Shown: positions 1-8,083, numbered from the stretch's first letter. The stretch: 14,238 nt of DNA from JAVBOJ01 sp031550755 (GCA_031550755.1 JAVBOJ010000046.1:1-14238); one strand, 5' to 3'. Numbers and translations: made by a program. Notes: generated from the letters alone by a model not told the origin.

Positions 1-54
1 CGCAGCGTCCCCGGCGCGCTCCACACCCCCCCCCTCGCTGAAAACACGCGGCAT
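1..54 (-). CDS. Possible 5' end of a leftward gene leaving the window (very tentative)
   Basis: An ATG at 54-52 on the minus strand opens a frame of 18 codons to the window edge, beginning MPRVFSEGG. It lies downstream of a good leftward promoter (124-152) and of a nine-codon mini-ORF (ATG at 86-84, stop at 59-57) that ends 2 nt before this ATG. The G9 tract at 26-34 falls inside the frame, so a one-base change in the tract would shift it. The ribosome binding site is poor (AGGTAGGT overlapping the start). The visible peptide is too short to assign a family, and it may not be a gene at all. Confidence 0.22.
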   Translation of the reverse strand, partial: MPRVFSEGGGVERAGDAA

Positions 55-103
55 ACCTACCTGCGGCGGCTCGGCGATTCTTCCATACAGGCGACCCCCC
101 CCC
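26..103. repeat. Two 9-bp poly-C (poly-G on minus strand) tracts
   Basis: Runs of nine C occur at 26-34 and 95-103, 60 bp apart. On the minus strand they are G9 tracts lying in the leader and start region downstream of the leftward promoter at 124-152. Homopolymers of this length are prone to slipped-strand mispairing. No other run this long was noticed in the window. No gene is confidently identified in 1-174. Confidence 0.6.
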
Positions 104-123
104 TGATTATTTACCTCATGTAT

Positions 124-152
124 ATTATAGGCCCGTTGGAAAATGGTTACAA
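124..152 (-). promoter_or_regulatory. Leftward sigma-A-type promoter
   Basis: On the minus strand, TTGTAA (147-152) is followed after exactly 17 bp by TATAAT (124-129), placing transcription start near 117. It sits just beyond the SLH-gene terminator and points out of the window, so it would drive a separate leftward gene. The -10 is a perfect match and the -35 matches 4 of 6. Confidence 0.55.
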
Positions 153-174
153 GTCTCATCGAAATGATTTCAAC

Positions 175-217
175 AGAAACCGCCGCCGGTGTCTCCATGA
201 CAGCGGCGGCGGTTTCT
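175..217 (-). terminator. Hairpin after the SLH-protein gene
   Basis: A perfect 14-bp inverted repeat (175-188 with 204-217, AGAAACCGCCGCCG and its complement) is extended inside by a further 4-bp stem (190-193 with 199-202) around a 5-nt loop. It begins 24 nt beyond the stop codon of the SLH gene read leftward. The stem ends in TTTCT on the minus strand, but there is no long U tract, so termination may be imperfect. Confidence 0.6.
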
Positions 218-240
218 ATGCGCCCAAAGCCTTCGCGCGG

Positions 241-2937
241 CTAACCCACCAGGTGCGCGGGCATTGTCAGCTTCTTCTGCAGCTCCTCACCCACGCCGCG
301 CAGGATGGGCAGTCTGTATATCCCGTCCGACGGCAGGGCCCAGACACTTTGGAACTCCCAGCCCCGGTCGGTATAAGTCTTCTGCTGCGTGAGCTGCGCC
401 GGCGTCAGCGTGGTCATTTGGGGGTTGTTCGTGTCCGGCGCGTCGACAAACATGGGCGCGCGGCCGGTGTTCAGCAGGTCGGCGCACTGGCGCATGGACA
501 CATTGGATTCCAAAATCCCGCCCGCAAGCCCCTGTCCCACATACCCGCCAACTCCGGCGGCGCTGAATTTCCCCGTGGCGTAGCAATTGGTAATATTGCC
601 GCGCATACTGCCCACGAAGCCGCCGAGAATAGACGCGCCCTCCGCTGTGGTCACGGAGCCCACGGCATAGCAGTCCTTGATGGTGCCGGTGTCGTAGACA
701 CCGCTGGCAAAGCTGCCCGCCACATTGTACAAAAACGGGCTTCCGCTGGCGGACACATGGCCGCTGGCCCAGCAGGCGGACACGTCGCTGGCGTGGATTT
801 GTCCGGTCGCGCCGCCGGCGTTGTTTTGGGAGTTCGCGCCGGAGGCCGAAGCGTTCCCGGTGGCGTAACAACGCGTGAGGGTGCTGCGGGCTTGACCCTC
901 GGCCGTCCCTCCGTCGAACACGCCTCCCGCAATTCCTCCGGCCCCGGAGTAATCCCCGCCCTTCGCCGTTACATGACCGCTGGCCCAGCAATCTTTTGCC
1001 GTACTGCCGGCCAACTCTCCAAAGACGCCGCCGGCATTCGCGTTTTTCTGCTCCTCCGTGGAGGTCGAAACAGCGGAGACGTTGCCTCGCCCCACACAAT
1101 TTGTGACCGTACTGCCGTACAGCGCATGTGCGACCACGCCGCCTGCGAGCGCGGTGCCCTTTCCCTCGGACGATGCACTGCCGCTGGCGGAGCAATTTTG
1201 TAGGACACATCCATAGGTAAAGCCGGTCAATCCCCCCACTTCGGACAGCAAGGCGCTTTTCCCGAAAACGTTTCCGCTGGCGGAGCAGTTTTGTACTTCA
1301 CACTCCCGCACATAGCCGGCTATGCCGCCCGCTTCAACATTTCCCAGACCTTCAACGGAAACTTTTCCGCTGGACGTACAATCGGTAAGGATGCACGTCC
1401 CGACGCGGCCCACAATGCCGCCGGCATAGGCATTTTGAGCGCCGCTGGCAAACACCTCACCGCTGGCAACACAATTTGTTATCGAATATTTCTCCAAAAA
1501 GCCAGCAATGCCGCCGGCATATGTGTTGTTTTGAGATACTTGTGCGCCTAACGCTGTCGCAGATACGTTTCCCGTGGCCGTACAGTTTTCCAATTTTCCA
1601 CCGGCTTTTCCGACAATCCCTCCCGCGTAAATAAGTCGCGCGTCCTTGGCTGTCACATTGACCTTGGAAACGCAGTTGTATATATCCGCATAAGACTCCC
1701 CTGCAATTCCGCCGACGTATAAGTCGCTGCCAGCATACATGCCTGATATTGTTGCAACATATTTCCCGTTGTCTCCCGTTACCGTAACATTTCCTTCCAC
1801 CGTTAAATTGCTGATCTTCCCTCGGTCATTTGTAAAAGAAAATAGACCCCCCTGCCCCTTCTGGGTTCCTTTGAATGTAATCTCCACGTCCAGCCCGCGG
1901 ATTGTGTGACCCTGCCCGTCCAGAGGCGACAAAAGTTTAATGGGCGTCCACTTTCCCGTCAAAGTAATATCCGCGACAAGAACATAATATTCTCCCAGCA
2001 ATGCCTCTGGAAGCCTCATGAACTGCTCCAGAGTGGCAATCTGATACGGATCGTTCCACATCCCCCGTCCGCCCGCAAAAAGCTCATAACGGTGCGTTTT
2101 CAACCCTGTCCATACCGTTCTCCCGCCGCTCTGCGCCGGAAGGGACAGCGCCTTCTCCTCCTTGCCCACCACAAAGCGCACGCTTTGGGACAGGTCGCCG
2201 CCGGTCACGGTCACCTGCCCGTCGCCCACGCCGGGCGCGACAAAGAGATACTTCAGCGTCTGGTTTTTCAGCTCCACGCCGGCGGCGCTGACCAGCACAT
2301 TGTCTCCCAGCGGCTGGTCATACACGCCGGGCTTGTCAATCAGGGTGTCGATCATATTGTCCAAAATCGTCACCACCTCGGCGCGGGTGATTTTCCTTGT
2401 TTGATAAAATTTCCCGTCCGGATATCCGTGAATGAAGGAATAGTACGACATCGCATGGATGCCCTTTTCCACGACTGAAAAATTGCCCACATCGCTAAAT
2501 TTCTTCCAGTCCGCCGGCGCATCATCCAGCCCGAACGCGTTGGCAATCAGATAGGCCGCTTCTCCCCGGCCAATTTTTGTATCTCCCTTGGCATGGTAGC
2601 TGTCCAGAAAAAAACCCTGCCGGGCCAGAGCCTCCATGTCATTGTAATACCACTCGTCGCCCGTCAGGTCGAGGAAAATCGGCCGGGTGGGCGCGGGATA
2701 TTTCAGCATGCGGTTTAAAATCGCCGACAATTCGGCGCGGGTGACCGTGTCGTCCGGCCGGAACTTGCCGTCATGACCCTTCAAAATCCCCAGTCCGCTC
2801 CATTTTTCAATGGCGGCCTTGGCCCAATGCCCCGCGATGTCGGTGTAAGTCCCCTCGGCCAGCGCCATCGGCCAAAAGGCCGCCATCAGTGCGAGCGCCA
2901 GGGTCAGGGACAGAATGCGGCGAAGCTGCTTTTTCAT
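241..2937 (-). CDS. Secreted SLH-domain surface protein with GLUG-type beta-helix repeats
   Basis: This 898-residue protein begins with a signal peptide (basic MKKQLRR, hydrophobic core to about residue 24, likely cleavage after ALA at 27). Three SLH domains follow at about 31-78, 88-134 and 147-197, with the family's TRAE-like signature at 66-69, a degenerate GRGE at 123-126, and TRAE again at 184-187. SLH domains anchor proteins to secondary cell-wall polymer. Residues 205-360 form an unassigned linker region. From about 395 to 830 there are about 13 repeats of the type AGGI(A/V)G, then NC or DC, then ATGNV or ASGxV, the GLUG pattern of right-handed parallel beta-helices in adhesins and surface proteins. 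The C-terminus has the usual closing segment (GWEFQSVWALPSDGIYRLPIL). The start is fixed by AGGAGG 7 nt upstream and the signal peptide. It is a single-gene unit, divergent from the Roc-COR operon. The binding target is unknown. Confidence 0.93.
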   Translation of the reverse strand: MKKQLRRILSLTLALALMAAFWPMALAEGTYTDIAGHWAKAAIEKWSGLGILKGHDGKFRPDDTVTRAELSAILNRMLKYPAPTRPIFLDLTGDEWYYNDMEALARQGFFLDSYHAKGDTKIGRGEAAYLIANAFGLDDAPADWKKFSDVGNFSVVEKGIHAMSYYSFIHGYPDGKFYQTRKITRAEVVTILDNMIDTLIDKPGVYDQPLGDNVLVSAAGVELKNQTLKYLFVAPGVGDGQVTVTGGDLSQSVRFVVGKEEKALSLPAQSGGRTVWTGLKTHRYELFAGGRGMWNDPYQIATLEQFMRLPEALLGEYYVLVADITLTGKWTPIKLLSPLDGQGHTIRGLDVEITFKGTQKGQGGLFSFTNDRGKISNLTVEGNVTVTGDNGKYVATISGMYAGSDLYVGGIAGESYADIYNCVSKVNVTAKDARLIYAGGIVGKAGGKLENCTATGNVSATALGAQVSQNNTYAGGIAGFLEKYSITNCVASGEVFASGAQNAYAGGIVGRVGTCILTDCTSSGKVSVEGLGNVEAGGIAGYVRECEVQNCSASGNVFGKSALLSEVGGLTGFTYGCVLQNCSASGSASSEGKGTALAGGVVAHALYGSTVTNCVGRGNVSAVSTSTEEQKNANAGGVFGELAGSTAKDCWASGHVTAKGGDYSGAGGIAGGVFDGGTAEGQARSTLTRCYATGNASASGANSQNNAGGATGQIHASDVSACWASGHVSASGSPFLYNVAGSFASGVYDTGTIKDCYAVGSVTTAEGASILGGFVGSMRGNITNCYATGKFSAAGVGGYVGQGLAGGILESNVSMRQCADLLNTGRAPMFVDAPDTNNPQMTTLTPAQLTQQKTYTDRGWEFQSVWALPSDGIYRLPILRGVGEELQKKLTMPAHLVG

Positions 2938-2944
2938 GGTATGT

Positions 2945-2998
2945 CCTCCTGTATCGTCTATTTCTTTTTATTATACCATGATTTTTTGTGCTTTTCCA
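2945..2998 (-). promoter_or_regulatory. Promoter and RBS of the SLH gene
   Basis: On the minus strand TGGAAA (2993-2998, 4 of 6 match) and TATAAT (2970-2975, perfect) are separated by exactly 17 bp. AGGAGG (2945-2950) lies 7 nt before the ATG. The predicted leader is about 26 nt. The 164-bp gap between the divergent starts (2938-3101) holds this promoter and the rightward one. I see no convincing operator in it. Confidence 0.7.
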
Positions 2999-3039
2999 CT
3001 CTTTTGCCGTAAATTGTAACAGAAGGGGACAGGCCGGCC

Positions 3040-3068
3040 TTGACGGCGCTTTAATCGGAATATATAAT
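3040..3068 (+). promoter_or_regulatory. Consensus promoter of the Roc-COR/PocR operon
   Basis: TTGACG (3040-3045), 17-bp spacer, TATAAT (3063-3068): 11 of 12 consensus positions. Transcription should start near 3075, which excludes the in-frame upstream start at 2988 and supports the ATG at 3102, about 26 nt into the message, preceded by GGGAGAGG at 3083-3090. Such a strong promoter suggests constitutive expression unless a repressor acts here; no clear operator palindrome was seen. Confidence 0.8.
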
Positions 3069-3101
3069 GGACAAAACACGACGGGAGAGGCGGACGGGGA
3101 G

Positions 3102-5657
3102 ATGGCGAAGAAGCTTTCGTTTGAAAGACAAATCAAACAATTGGAGAACGCGAAGCAGGAGCGTGTCGTCTTTTTCGCGTGGCTGTGCGCCGTGCGGGCG
3201 CTGCCCTTTTTGGGAGAAGGGGGACATTTTGATTTTTGGAGAGACGGGGAGGCTAGGCAAACGTATTTGTACGGTGTGCTGTTGGCGTTGGATGCGGCCA
3301 AAAGAGGCCTCTTCTCCCGCGTTCGCACCGTCGCCCGAGCCGCCACCGACGCCGCAGATGCTGCTGTTGCTGCTGTTGCCCATATGGGCAGAGCCGCCGG
3401 GGTTGCCGATGCCGCTGCCGCTGCTGCATACGCCGCCTGCTCCCCTTCGTTTGCCGCCAAGGATGCCGCCGCCAACGCCGCCCATGACGCTCTCTCCGCC
3501 GGCGTGCCCGAGGACCTCCTGTGGGAAGATCTGCGGCACATCCTAAACGACGAGTGCGCTTTGCTGCACCGCGACACCGCCGTATATGGCTCGGTGTGGG
3601 ACAACTTCCAAACAGCCCTGCGGGACGCGGACTGCGCCTACTGGGGCAGGCTGTATACGCAAATCTTCGCCGACGGGTTTGTGGTGGACAAAGAGGCGCT
3701 GGAGCGCCGCCTCAACGTCCCGAAGGAGATCCGGGCGCTGGGCGCGGCCGAAGTCGGGCACTGGTTGGAAAAGCAGGAGCGGGAAGGCGCCGAGCGCCTC
3801 AACGAGGCGCGGATCATCATCCTCGGCGAAAAGGGCGCCGGCAAGACCTGTCTGGCGCGCCGCCTGATCGATCCCGACGCCGAGATGACACGCGAAAAAG
3901 ACAGCACCGAGGGTGTGAACACCACGCTCTGGACGCTGGACGGCGAGGGCGGCGAGCCGGTGAACGCCCACCTCTGGGATTTCGCCGGGCATTACACCAC
4001 CCACGCCGTGCACCGCTGTTTTCTGTCCGAGCGCTGTCTGTATGTAATCGTCTACGACGGGCGGACGGAGAGCCGCAACCGCCTTGCCTACTGGCTGGAG
4101 CACATCAAAACCTACGGCGGGGATTCGCCGGTCAAGGTGCTGGTCAACCTGCGCGACGGCAACAGGCCGGCCATTGAGGAAAACACGCTGAAACGGGAAT
4201 ATCCCTCGCTGCTGGGATTTGACTACTTCTCCATCGGCGACGACAGGGACGCGCTGGAGCGCTTTCGGCGGGACACCGCCGCGTACATACGGGCCAATCC
4301 CCTGTGGAACCGCCAGACCATGCCCGCCGGGCACTACCGGGTCAAGCAGGTATTGGAGGCGCGGTTTGCCCGGGATGAACATATTACAAAATGGGAATAC
4401 CGGCAAATCGCCGCAGTCTGCGGGGTGGAGGCGCGGGACGCCGACAATCTTTTGGGGCATCTCCATGTGCTGGGCATTTGCCTGTGGTATCGGGAGCTGT
4501 CGGAATTCAACACGCTGGTGCTCAACCCGGATTGGATCACCCACGGCATTTACCGGCTGATCAATTGGGGACACAACAACAAGCGATATACCCTCTCGCT
4601 GGAGGACGGCCGGGAGGTCTTTACCGACGAGGCCGCGCGCTATCCGGAGGAGAAGCTGCGGTTTGTGTTCGAGCTGATGAAGGTCTATGAGCTGGCCTAT
4701 TCCAAGGAGCGCAGGGACGTCATCACGGTGCCGCTGCTGCTTGGCGAGGATTCGCCGGCGGATCTTTCGGATTTTTCCGGCGACGACATGCTGAAAATGC
4801 GGTATGAATCCAAAACGCCGCTGCCGCTGAACACCGTGTCCCGGCTGATCGTGCGCCGGCATCAGGATGTCCGGGACGAGCGGCGGGTCTGGCGCTACGG
4901 CGCGATTTTGGAGGCCGGGGACGGCGCGGCGGCGCTGGTGCAGGAGAAAAATGATGGGCGCGAGATCGACATATGGGTCAAGGGCCCCCATGCGAGTGGG
5001 TATATTGCCCAACTGCGGGACGAGATGGAAGAGATTTTTGCCGGCTACAAGCGGGAAAAGCCGGAGCTGAACTACAGGGTGATTCCTCCGGAGCCGCTGA
5101 GAGACGAACGGGGCGACGTGCGGGAACTGATGCTGACGGAGCGAACCATCCGCAACCACGCCAAACACGGCTGGGCGGAATTTTTAGACGATGTGTCCGG
5201 ACGGGGCATTCCGCTGGAACCCACCATACAAATCTTCCAAATTCAATCTGTCCAAACGCAAAAGTTGTTTATCGGCGGGGTGGACAGCTCGACCACGCAT
5301 GATTCCCATGATACGTATACGTATCACGACTGCAACATCGCCATGCAGGGGGAGCTCAACTGTCTGGCCGGGGATCTGGAGACCGCCGGACATGCCGATA
5401 TTGCCGCGGAGCTCAAGGCCATTGTCGCCGTGCTGGAGAGAACAAAGAACGTCGAAACCGGGGAGGGTCTTCAGGGGAGCGGCCTGCTGACCCGCCTGAA
5501 ACGCTTTTTTGAAAAGCTGGGGGACGAGGGCTCCACGACGCGGAAGGTGGTGGCGGGCCTGGAATATGGGCTGTCAACCGCGCGGAGCATCGCGGAAACC
5601 TACAACAAAATCGCGAAGCAGTTCCGTTTGCCGCCGTTGCCGGAGTTCCTCCTGTGA
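3102..5657 (+). CDS. Roc-COR (Roco-type) GTPase with Ala-rich N-terminus and novel C-terminal domain
   Basis: An 851-residue cytoplasmic protein. Residues 1-230 are helical and contain an Ala-rich stretch (about 80-135) in place of the leucine-rich repeats usual in Roco proteins. The Roc GTPase domain follows: P-loop GEKGAGKT (242-249), a switch-I-like STEGVNTT, WDFAG with D293-G296 as the G3 motif, and VNLRD (348-352) in the G4 position, where NKxD is typical of small GTPases. The residue after DFAG is His where Roc domains often have Gln. The COR domain is marked by LLGHLHVLGICLWY and NPDWITHGIYRLI (475-487). About 708-851 is an unassigned C-terminal domain with HDCNIAMQGEL, a helical part and a closing LPPLPEFLL. 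Roc-COR proteins are GTP-dependent dimer switches. It is the first gene of the operon, 35 nt ahead of the kinase gene. The start was chosen by promoter and RBS. The Roc-COR call is firm; the biological role is unknown. Confidence 0.88.
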   Translation: MAKKLSFERQIKQLENAKQERVVFFAWLCAVRALPFLGEGGHFDFWRDGEARQTYLYGVLLALDAAKRGLFSRVRTVARAATDAADAAVAAVAHMGRAAGVADAAAAAAYAACSPSFAAKDAAANAAHDALSAGVPEDLLWEDLRHILNDECALLHRDTAVYGSVWDNFQTALRDADCAYWGRLYTQIFADGFVVDKEALERRLNVPKEIRALGAAEVGHWLEKQEREGAERLNEARIIILGEKGAGKTCLARRLIDPDAEMTREKDSTEGVNTTLWTLDGEGGEPVNAHLWDFAGHYTTHAVHRCFLSERCLYVIVYDGRTESRNRLAYWLEHIKTYGGDSPVKVLVNLRDGNRPAIEENTLKREYPSLLGFDYFSIGDDRDALERFRRDTAAYIRANPLWNRQTMPAGHYRVKQVLEARFARDEHITKWEYRQIAAVCGVEARDADNLLGHLHVLGICLWYRELSEFNTLVLNPDWITHGIYRLINWGHNNKRYTLSLEDGREVFTDEAARYPEEKLRFVFELMKVYELAYSKERRDVITVPLLLGEDSPADLSDFSGDDMLKMRYESKTPLPLNTVSRLIVRRHQDVRDERRVWRYGAILEAGDGAAALVQEKNDGREIDIWVKGPHASGYIAQLRDEMEEIFAGYKREKPELNYRVIPPEPLRDERGDVRELMLTERTIRNHAKHGWAEFLDDVSGRGIPLEPTIQIFQIQSVQTQKLFIGGVDSSTTHDSHDTYTYHDCNIAMQGELNCLAGDLETAGHADIAAELKAIVAVLERTKNVETGEGLQGSGLLTRLKRFFEKLGDEGSTTRKVVAGLEYGLSTARSIAETYNKIAKQFRLPPLPEFLL

Positions 5658-5692
5658 GGGCGCAAATCCACGCTTTCGCGGGGGAGGGTACC

Positions 5693-8083
5693 ATGAAGGA
5701 CGGGTTTTATCAAAAGCCGGAGCGCATCGCCAAAAAGGAGGAGGATGTGAACGACCGCTGGGACTTCAGCTACCTGTACACAGAACGGGAGCTGATGTCT
5801 TGGGAGACAAAGACCTGCTGCGATCTTCGCCACGCGGTCACCGTCATCGAGCTCTCCGATATCTCCGATACGCCCGAGAAGAACAGCGCGTGCGGCCGGC
5901 TGGACTCGCTCACGGTCTTTTTTGCCCTGCGCGGCTCCTGTGAGACTCTGCGCATATGCGCCCACTCCCATATGTGCACGCAATGCGACGCGTATCACGC
6001 AAGCCTGTTTAAGGGACTGAGGAAGTCGGAGCTGGCAACGGAATTGCCGCGCCGGATTGAAAGCATGGAAAAATTGGGTTATTTCTCGAGTCTGTACCGC
6101 AAGCCGACCCTCCGGCAGGCCCAAAACGGACGGTATTATATTGAATATCGCTGCCCCATGCTGGGCTATCGGGAGCTGGTCTTCCCCATCATCGTGGAGG
6201 GCGACGTGCTCGGCGTGCTGTTCATCGGCCAGTTCCGGCTGAAGGAGAAGGACGCGCAGGATCGGGCGGCGCATCTTGCGGACTATGAAAGCGAACGGGA
6301 CATTCTGCGGATCCGGGAATCGTTTTTGGAGGAAAACCCGGGGATTTTTGAGGAATATATCAAGAATACCCCCGGCGTACATGAAAAGGACATCCGCCGG
6401 GTACTGCTGGCCGACGACAGGACGCCCCGGAGGCTGTTTCCGAAGGCCTTCGACGAGCGCATCGGCATCATCAACGACGAGAAGCAGGAGGGGTGTACGG
6501 TCGCCGAGTATCAGGCGCTGATACAGCAGGCCTGCATGGAGCTGGAAAACCTGGAGCACGAGCTGACCGATTCGCTCAACAAGCGCCGGCGGCTGTACGT
6601 GAGGGAAATCATGCGCGACGCGGAGAGGGCGTTTAACGACTCGTTTCCGGCCCTGTCCGACATCAAGGAAAATCAGCTGGAAAAGACAAGGAGAGCGCTG
6701 GGGATATTTTTGTCCGCCCTGCTGGCCAATTTTTCCTTTTCCGCCGTCACGGTGCTGGGCGGAGAGACCATGCCGGGCAACAAGAGCAAGAAGCTGACGG
6801 TATACGCGCGCAAGGAGATACCGGGACACAAGCCGGGCTCCGCAAGCGATTTTGATCCGGGGCTGCTGCAGGGGATCAGCCGGAAGCCGTATACCCCGCT
6901 CAACAGCAAAAAAAATCCGGGGCTGTTTCAGGGCTTTTCCCCCGCGCCGGAGGACGTCTCCCGTCAATACCTGCTGGTCTACCCCACATGGGCGGTTTTG
7001 TTTGAGGCGGACGGGCTGGCCGATCCGGACAAAAAGGCGTTGTACAAAATCCTGATGGAAAATATAGAGCCGTTTCTCTCCAATGTGCTCATGGCCATCT
7101 CCACCCTGCATTCGGCCTATCTGAAGGAAAAATTCGAGCTGACGCTGCATATGTACAAGCATGAGTGTACGCACATCGCGCTGGACATGGCCGGGCGCAA
7201 CAAAATCCTGCGCGGCGTCTCCGTCAAGGGGCAAAACGAGCGGAAGCGGCGGGACGCCACCTGCGAGGATCTGTCCGCCGATATTTTTTTAATCAACAAC
7301 ATCGCGACGATCATCGGCTCGGTGGTGGGCTCCCTGCGCAAGGAGAGCGCCGTGTTCGACAGGGAGGAGATCTCTCTCTTCAAATCGCTGCTGTACAAGT
7401 GGGACAAGGCCTTCGGCCAGAGACAGCGGGAAAAAAACCTGTCCATCTTCGTGCCCGAGGTGCACACGTTCGACGAGGACAGGCCCTATTCCATTTACAC
7501 GAGCCGGCAGCTTTTGGAAATCGTGCTGTACAACCTGCTGGACAACGCCGTGAAATACTGCCATTGGGGCTCCAATATTTATGCCGACTTCCGGCGCGTT
7601 TTCCCGGACAGCGCGGCATGCGCCCTGTCCATCCGGGACTACGGCTTCGGCATCGAGCCGGGCGAGCGCCCCTATACGGCCTATTACCGGCAGGACACAA
7701 CGGCCAACCAAAACAAAATTCAGGGGGACGGCCTCGGGCTGTACGCGGTCAAAAAAATCTGCGAGCTGTTGGACATGCGGGTGTCGCACTCCTGCAAAAA
7801 AATTTCGGAGTACAACGTCCCCCTGATGCGGGAGTACATAGAGCGGGAGCTGCGCCTGTATCCAAAAGACGCGGAGCTGGTCGAGTGCCTGCGGGACGAG
7901 GAGCGCAAACTGCGGGACAACGGCCTGTGGGACATCATCATAAACCGCCGCAAGACCAAATCCGTTTCGGACATTGACCTGACCGAGCGGGAGCTGACCG
8001 AGGACATCCGGGAGCCGACCCATGAGGTGTGCTTTACGGTCGAAATATCGCTGATTCCCGAAAAACAGAATCTGTCGGAATAA
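5693..8083 (+). CDS. Cytoplasmic PocR-domain sensor histidine kinase
   Basis: A 796-residue protein with no signal peptide or TM segment. Residues about 20-190 match a PocR sensory domain: a Cys/His cluster C83-x5-C89-x5-C95-x2-C98-x3-H102, then YRCPMLGY (C154), then FPIIVEGDVLGVLFIGQF. PocR domains are predicted to bind small organic ligands, named for the Salmonella propanediol regulator. The middle (200-480) is helical linker. YKHECTH (488-494) is the probable phosphoacceptor helix, with H490 or H494. The GHKL ATPase boxes are LLDNAVKY (N box, N618), DYGFGIE (G1, D649) and GDGLGLYAV (G2, 678-686). About 80 charged residues separate G2 from the last ATPase strand (EVCFTVEISL), which is unusually long. 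The ATG at 5693 has GGAGG 5 nt upstream. GTG at 5747 with a perfect AAGGAGG is an alternative that would remove 18 residues, and a GTG at 5654 overlaps the previous stop. Its likely partner is the receiver encoded next. Confidence 0.87.
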   Translation: MKDGFYQKPERIAKKEEDVNDRWDFSYLYTERELMSWETKTCCDLRHAVTVIELSDISDTPEKNSACGRLDSLTVFFALRGSCETLRICAHSHMCTQCDAYHASLFKGLRKSELATELPRRIESMEKLGYFSSLYRKPTLRQAQNGRYYIEYRCPMLGYRELVFPIIVEGDVLGVLFIGQFRLKEKDAQDRAAHLADYESERDILRIRESFLEENPGIFEEYIKNTPGVHEKDIRRVLLADDRTPRRLFPKAFDERIGIINDEKQEGCTVAEYQALIQQACMELENLEHELTDSLNKRRRLYVREIMRDAERAFNDSFPALSDIKENQLEKTRRALGIFLSALLANFSFSAVTVLGGETMPGNKSKKLTVYARKEIPGHKPGSASDFDPGLLQGISRKPYTPLNSKKNPGLFQGFSPAPEDVSRQYLLVYPTWAVLFEADGLADPDKKALYKILMENIEPFLSNVLMAISTLHSAYLKEKFELTLHMYKHECTHIALDMAGRNKILRGVSVKGQNERKRRDATCEDLSADIFLINNIATIIGSVVGSLRKESAVFDREEISLFKSLLYKWDKAFGQRQREKNLSIFVPEVHTFDEDRPYSIYTSRQLLEIVLYNLLDNAVKYCHWGSNIYADFRRVFPDSAACALSIRDYGFGIEPGERPYTAYYRQDTTANQNKIQGDGLGLYAVKKICELLDMRVSHSCKKISEYNVPLMREYIERELRLYPKDAELVECLRDEERKLRDNGLWDIIINRRKTKSVSDIDLTERELTEDIREPTHEVCFTVEISLIPEKQNLSE

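Noticed and set aside
118..1203. Long plus-strand open frame of 361 codons
   Set aside because: It is antisense to the SLH/GLUG gene, has no known motif or RBS, and reads low-complexity Arg/Gly/Ala/His-rich protein typical of a shadow frame in GC-rich DNA.
480..1760. Regular repeats suggesting a CRISPR or tandem array
   Set aside because: The periodicity comes from GLUG protein repeats within an open reading frame. Units vary in length and sequence, and there are no constant direct repeats with spacers.
2988..3101. Upstream in-frame start extending the Roc-COR protein by 38 residues
   Set aside because: It lies before the consensus promoter (3040-3068), so it would not be in the transcript, and it has no RBS.
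3543..5168. Minus-strand open frame of 541 codons opposite the Roc-COR gene
   Set aside because: The plus frame contains P-loop, DFAG and COR motifs. The minus frame is motif-free.
5600..7234. Minus-strand open frame of 544 codons opposite the PocR kinase
   Set aside because: It is a shadow frame. The plus strand carries PocR and phosphoacceptor-helix motifs here, and the minus frame shows no domain or start signal.
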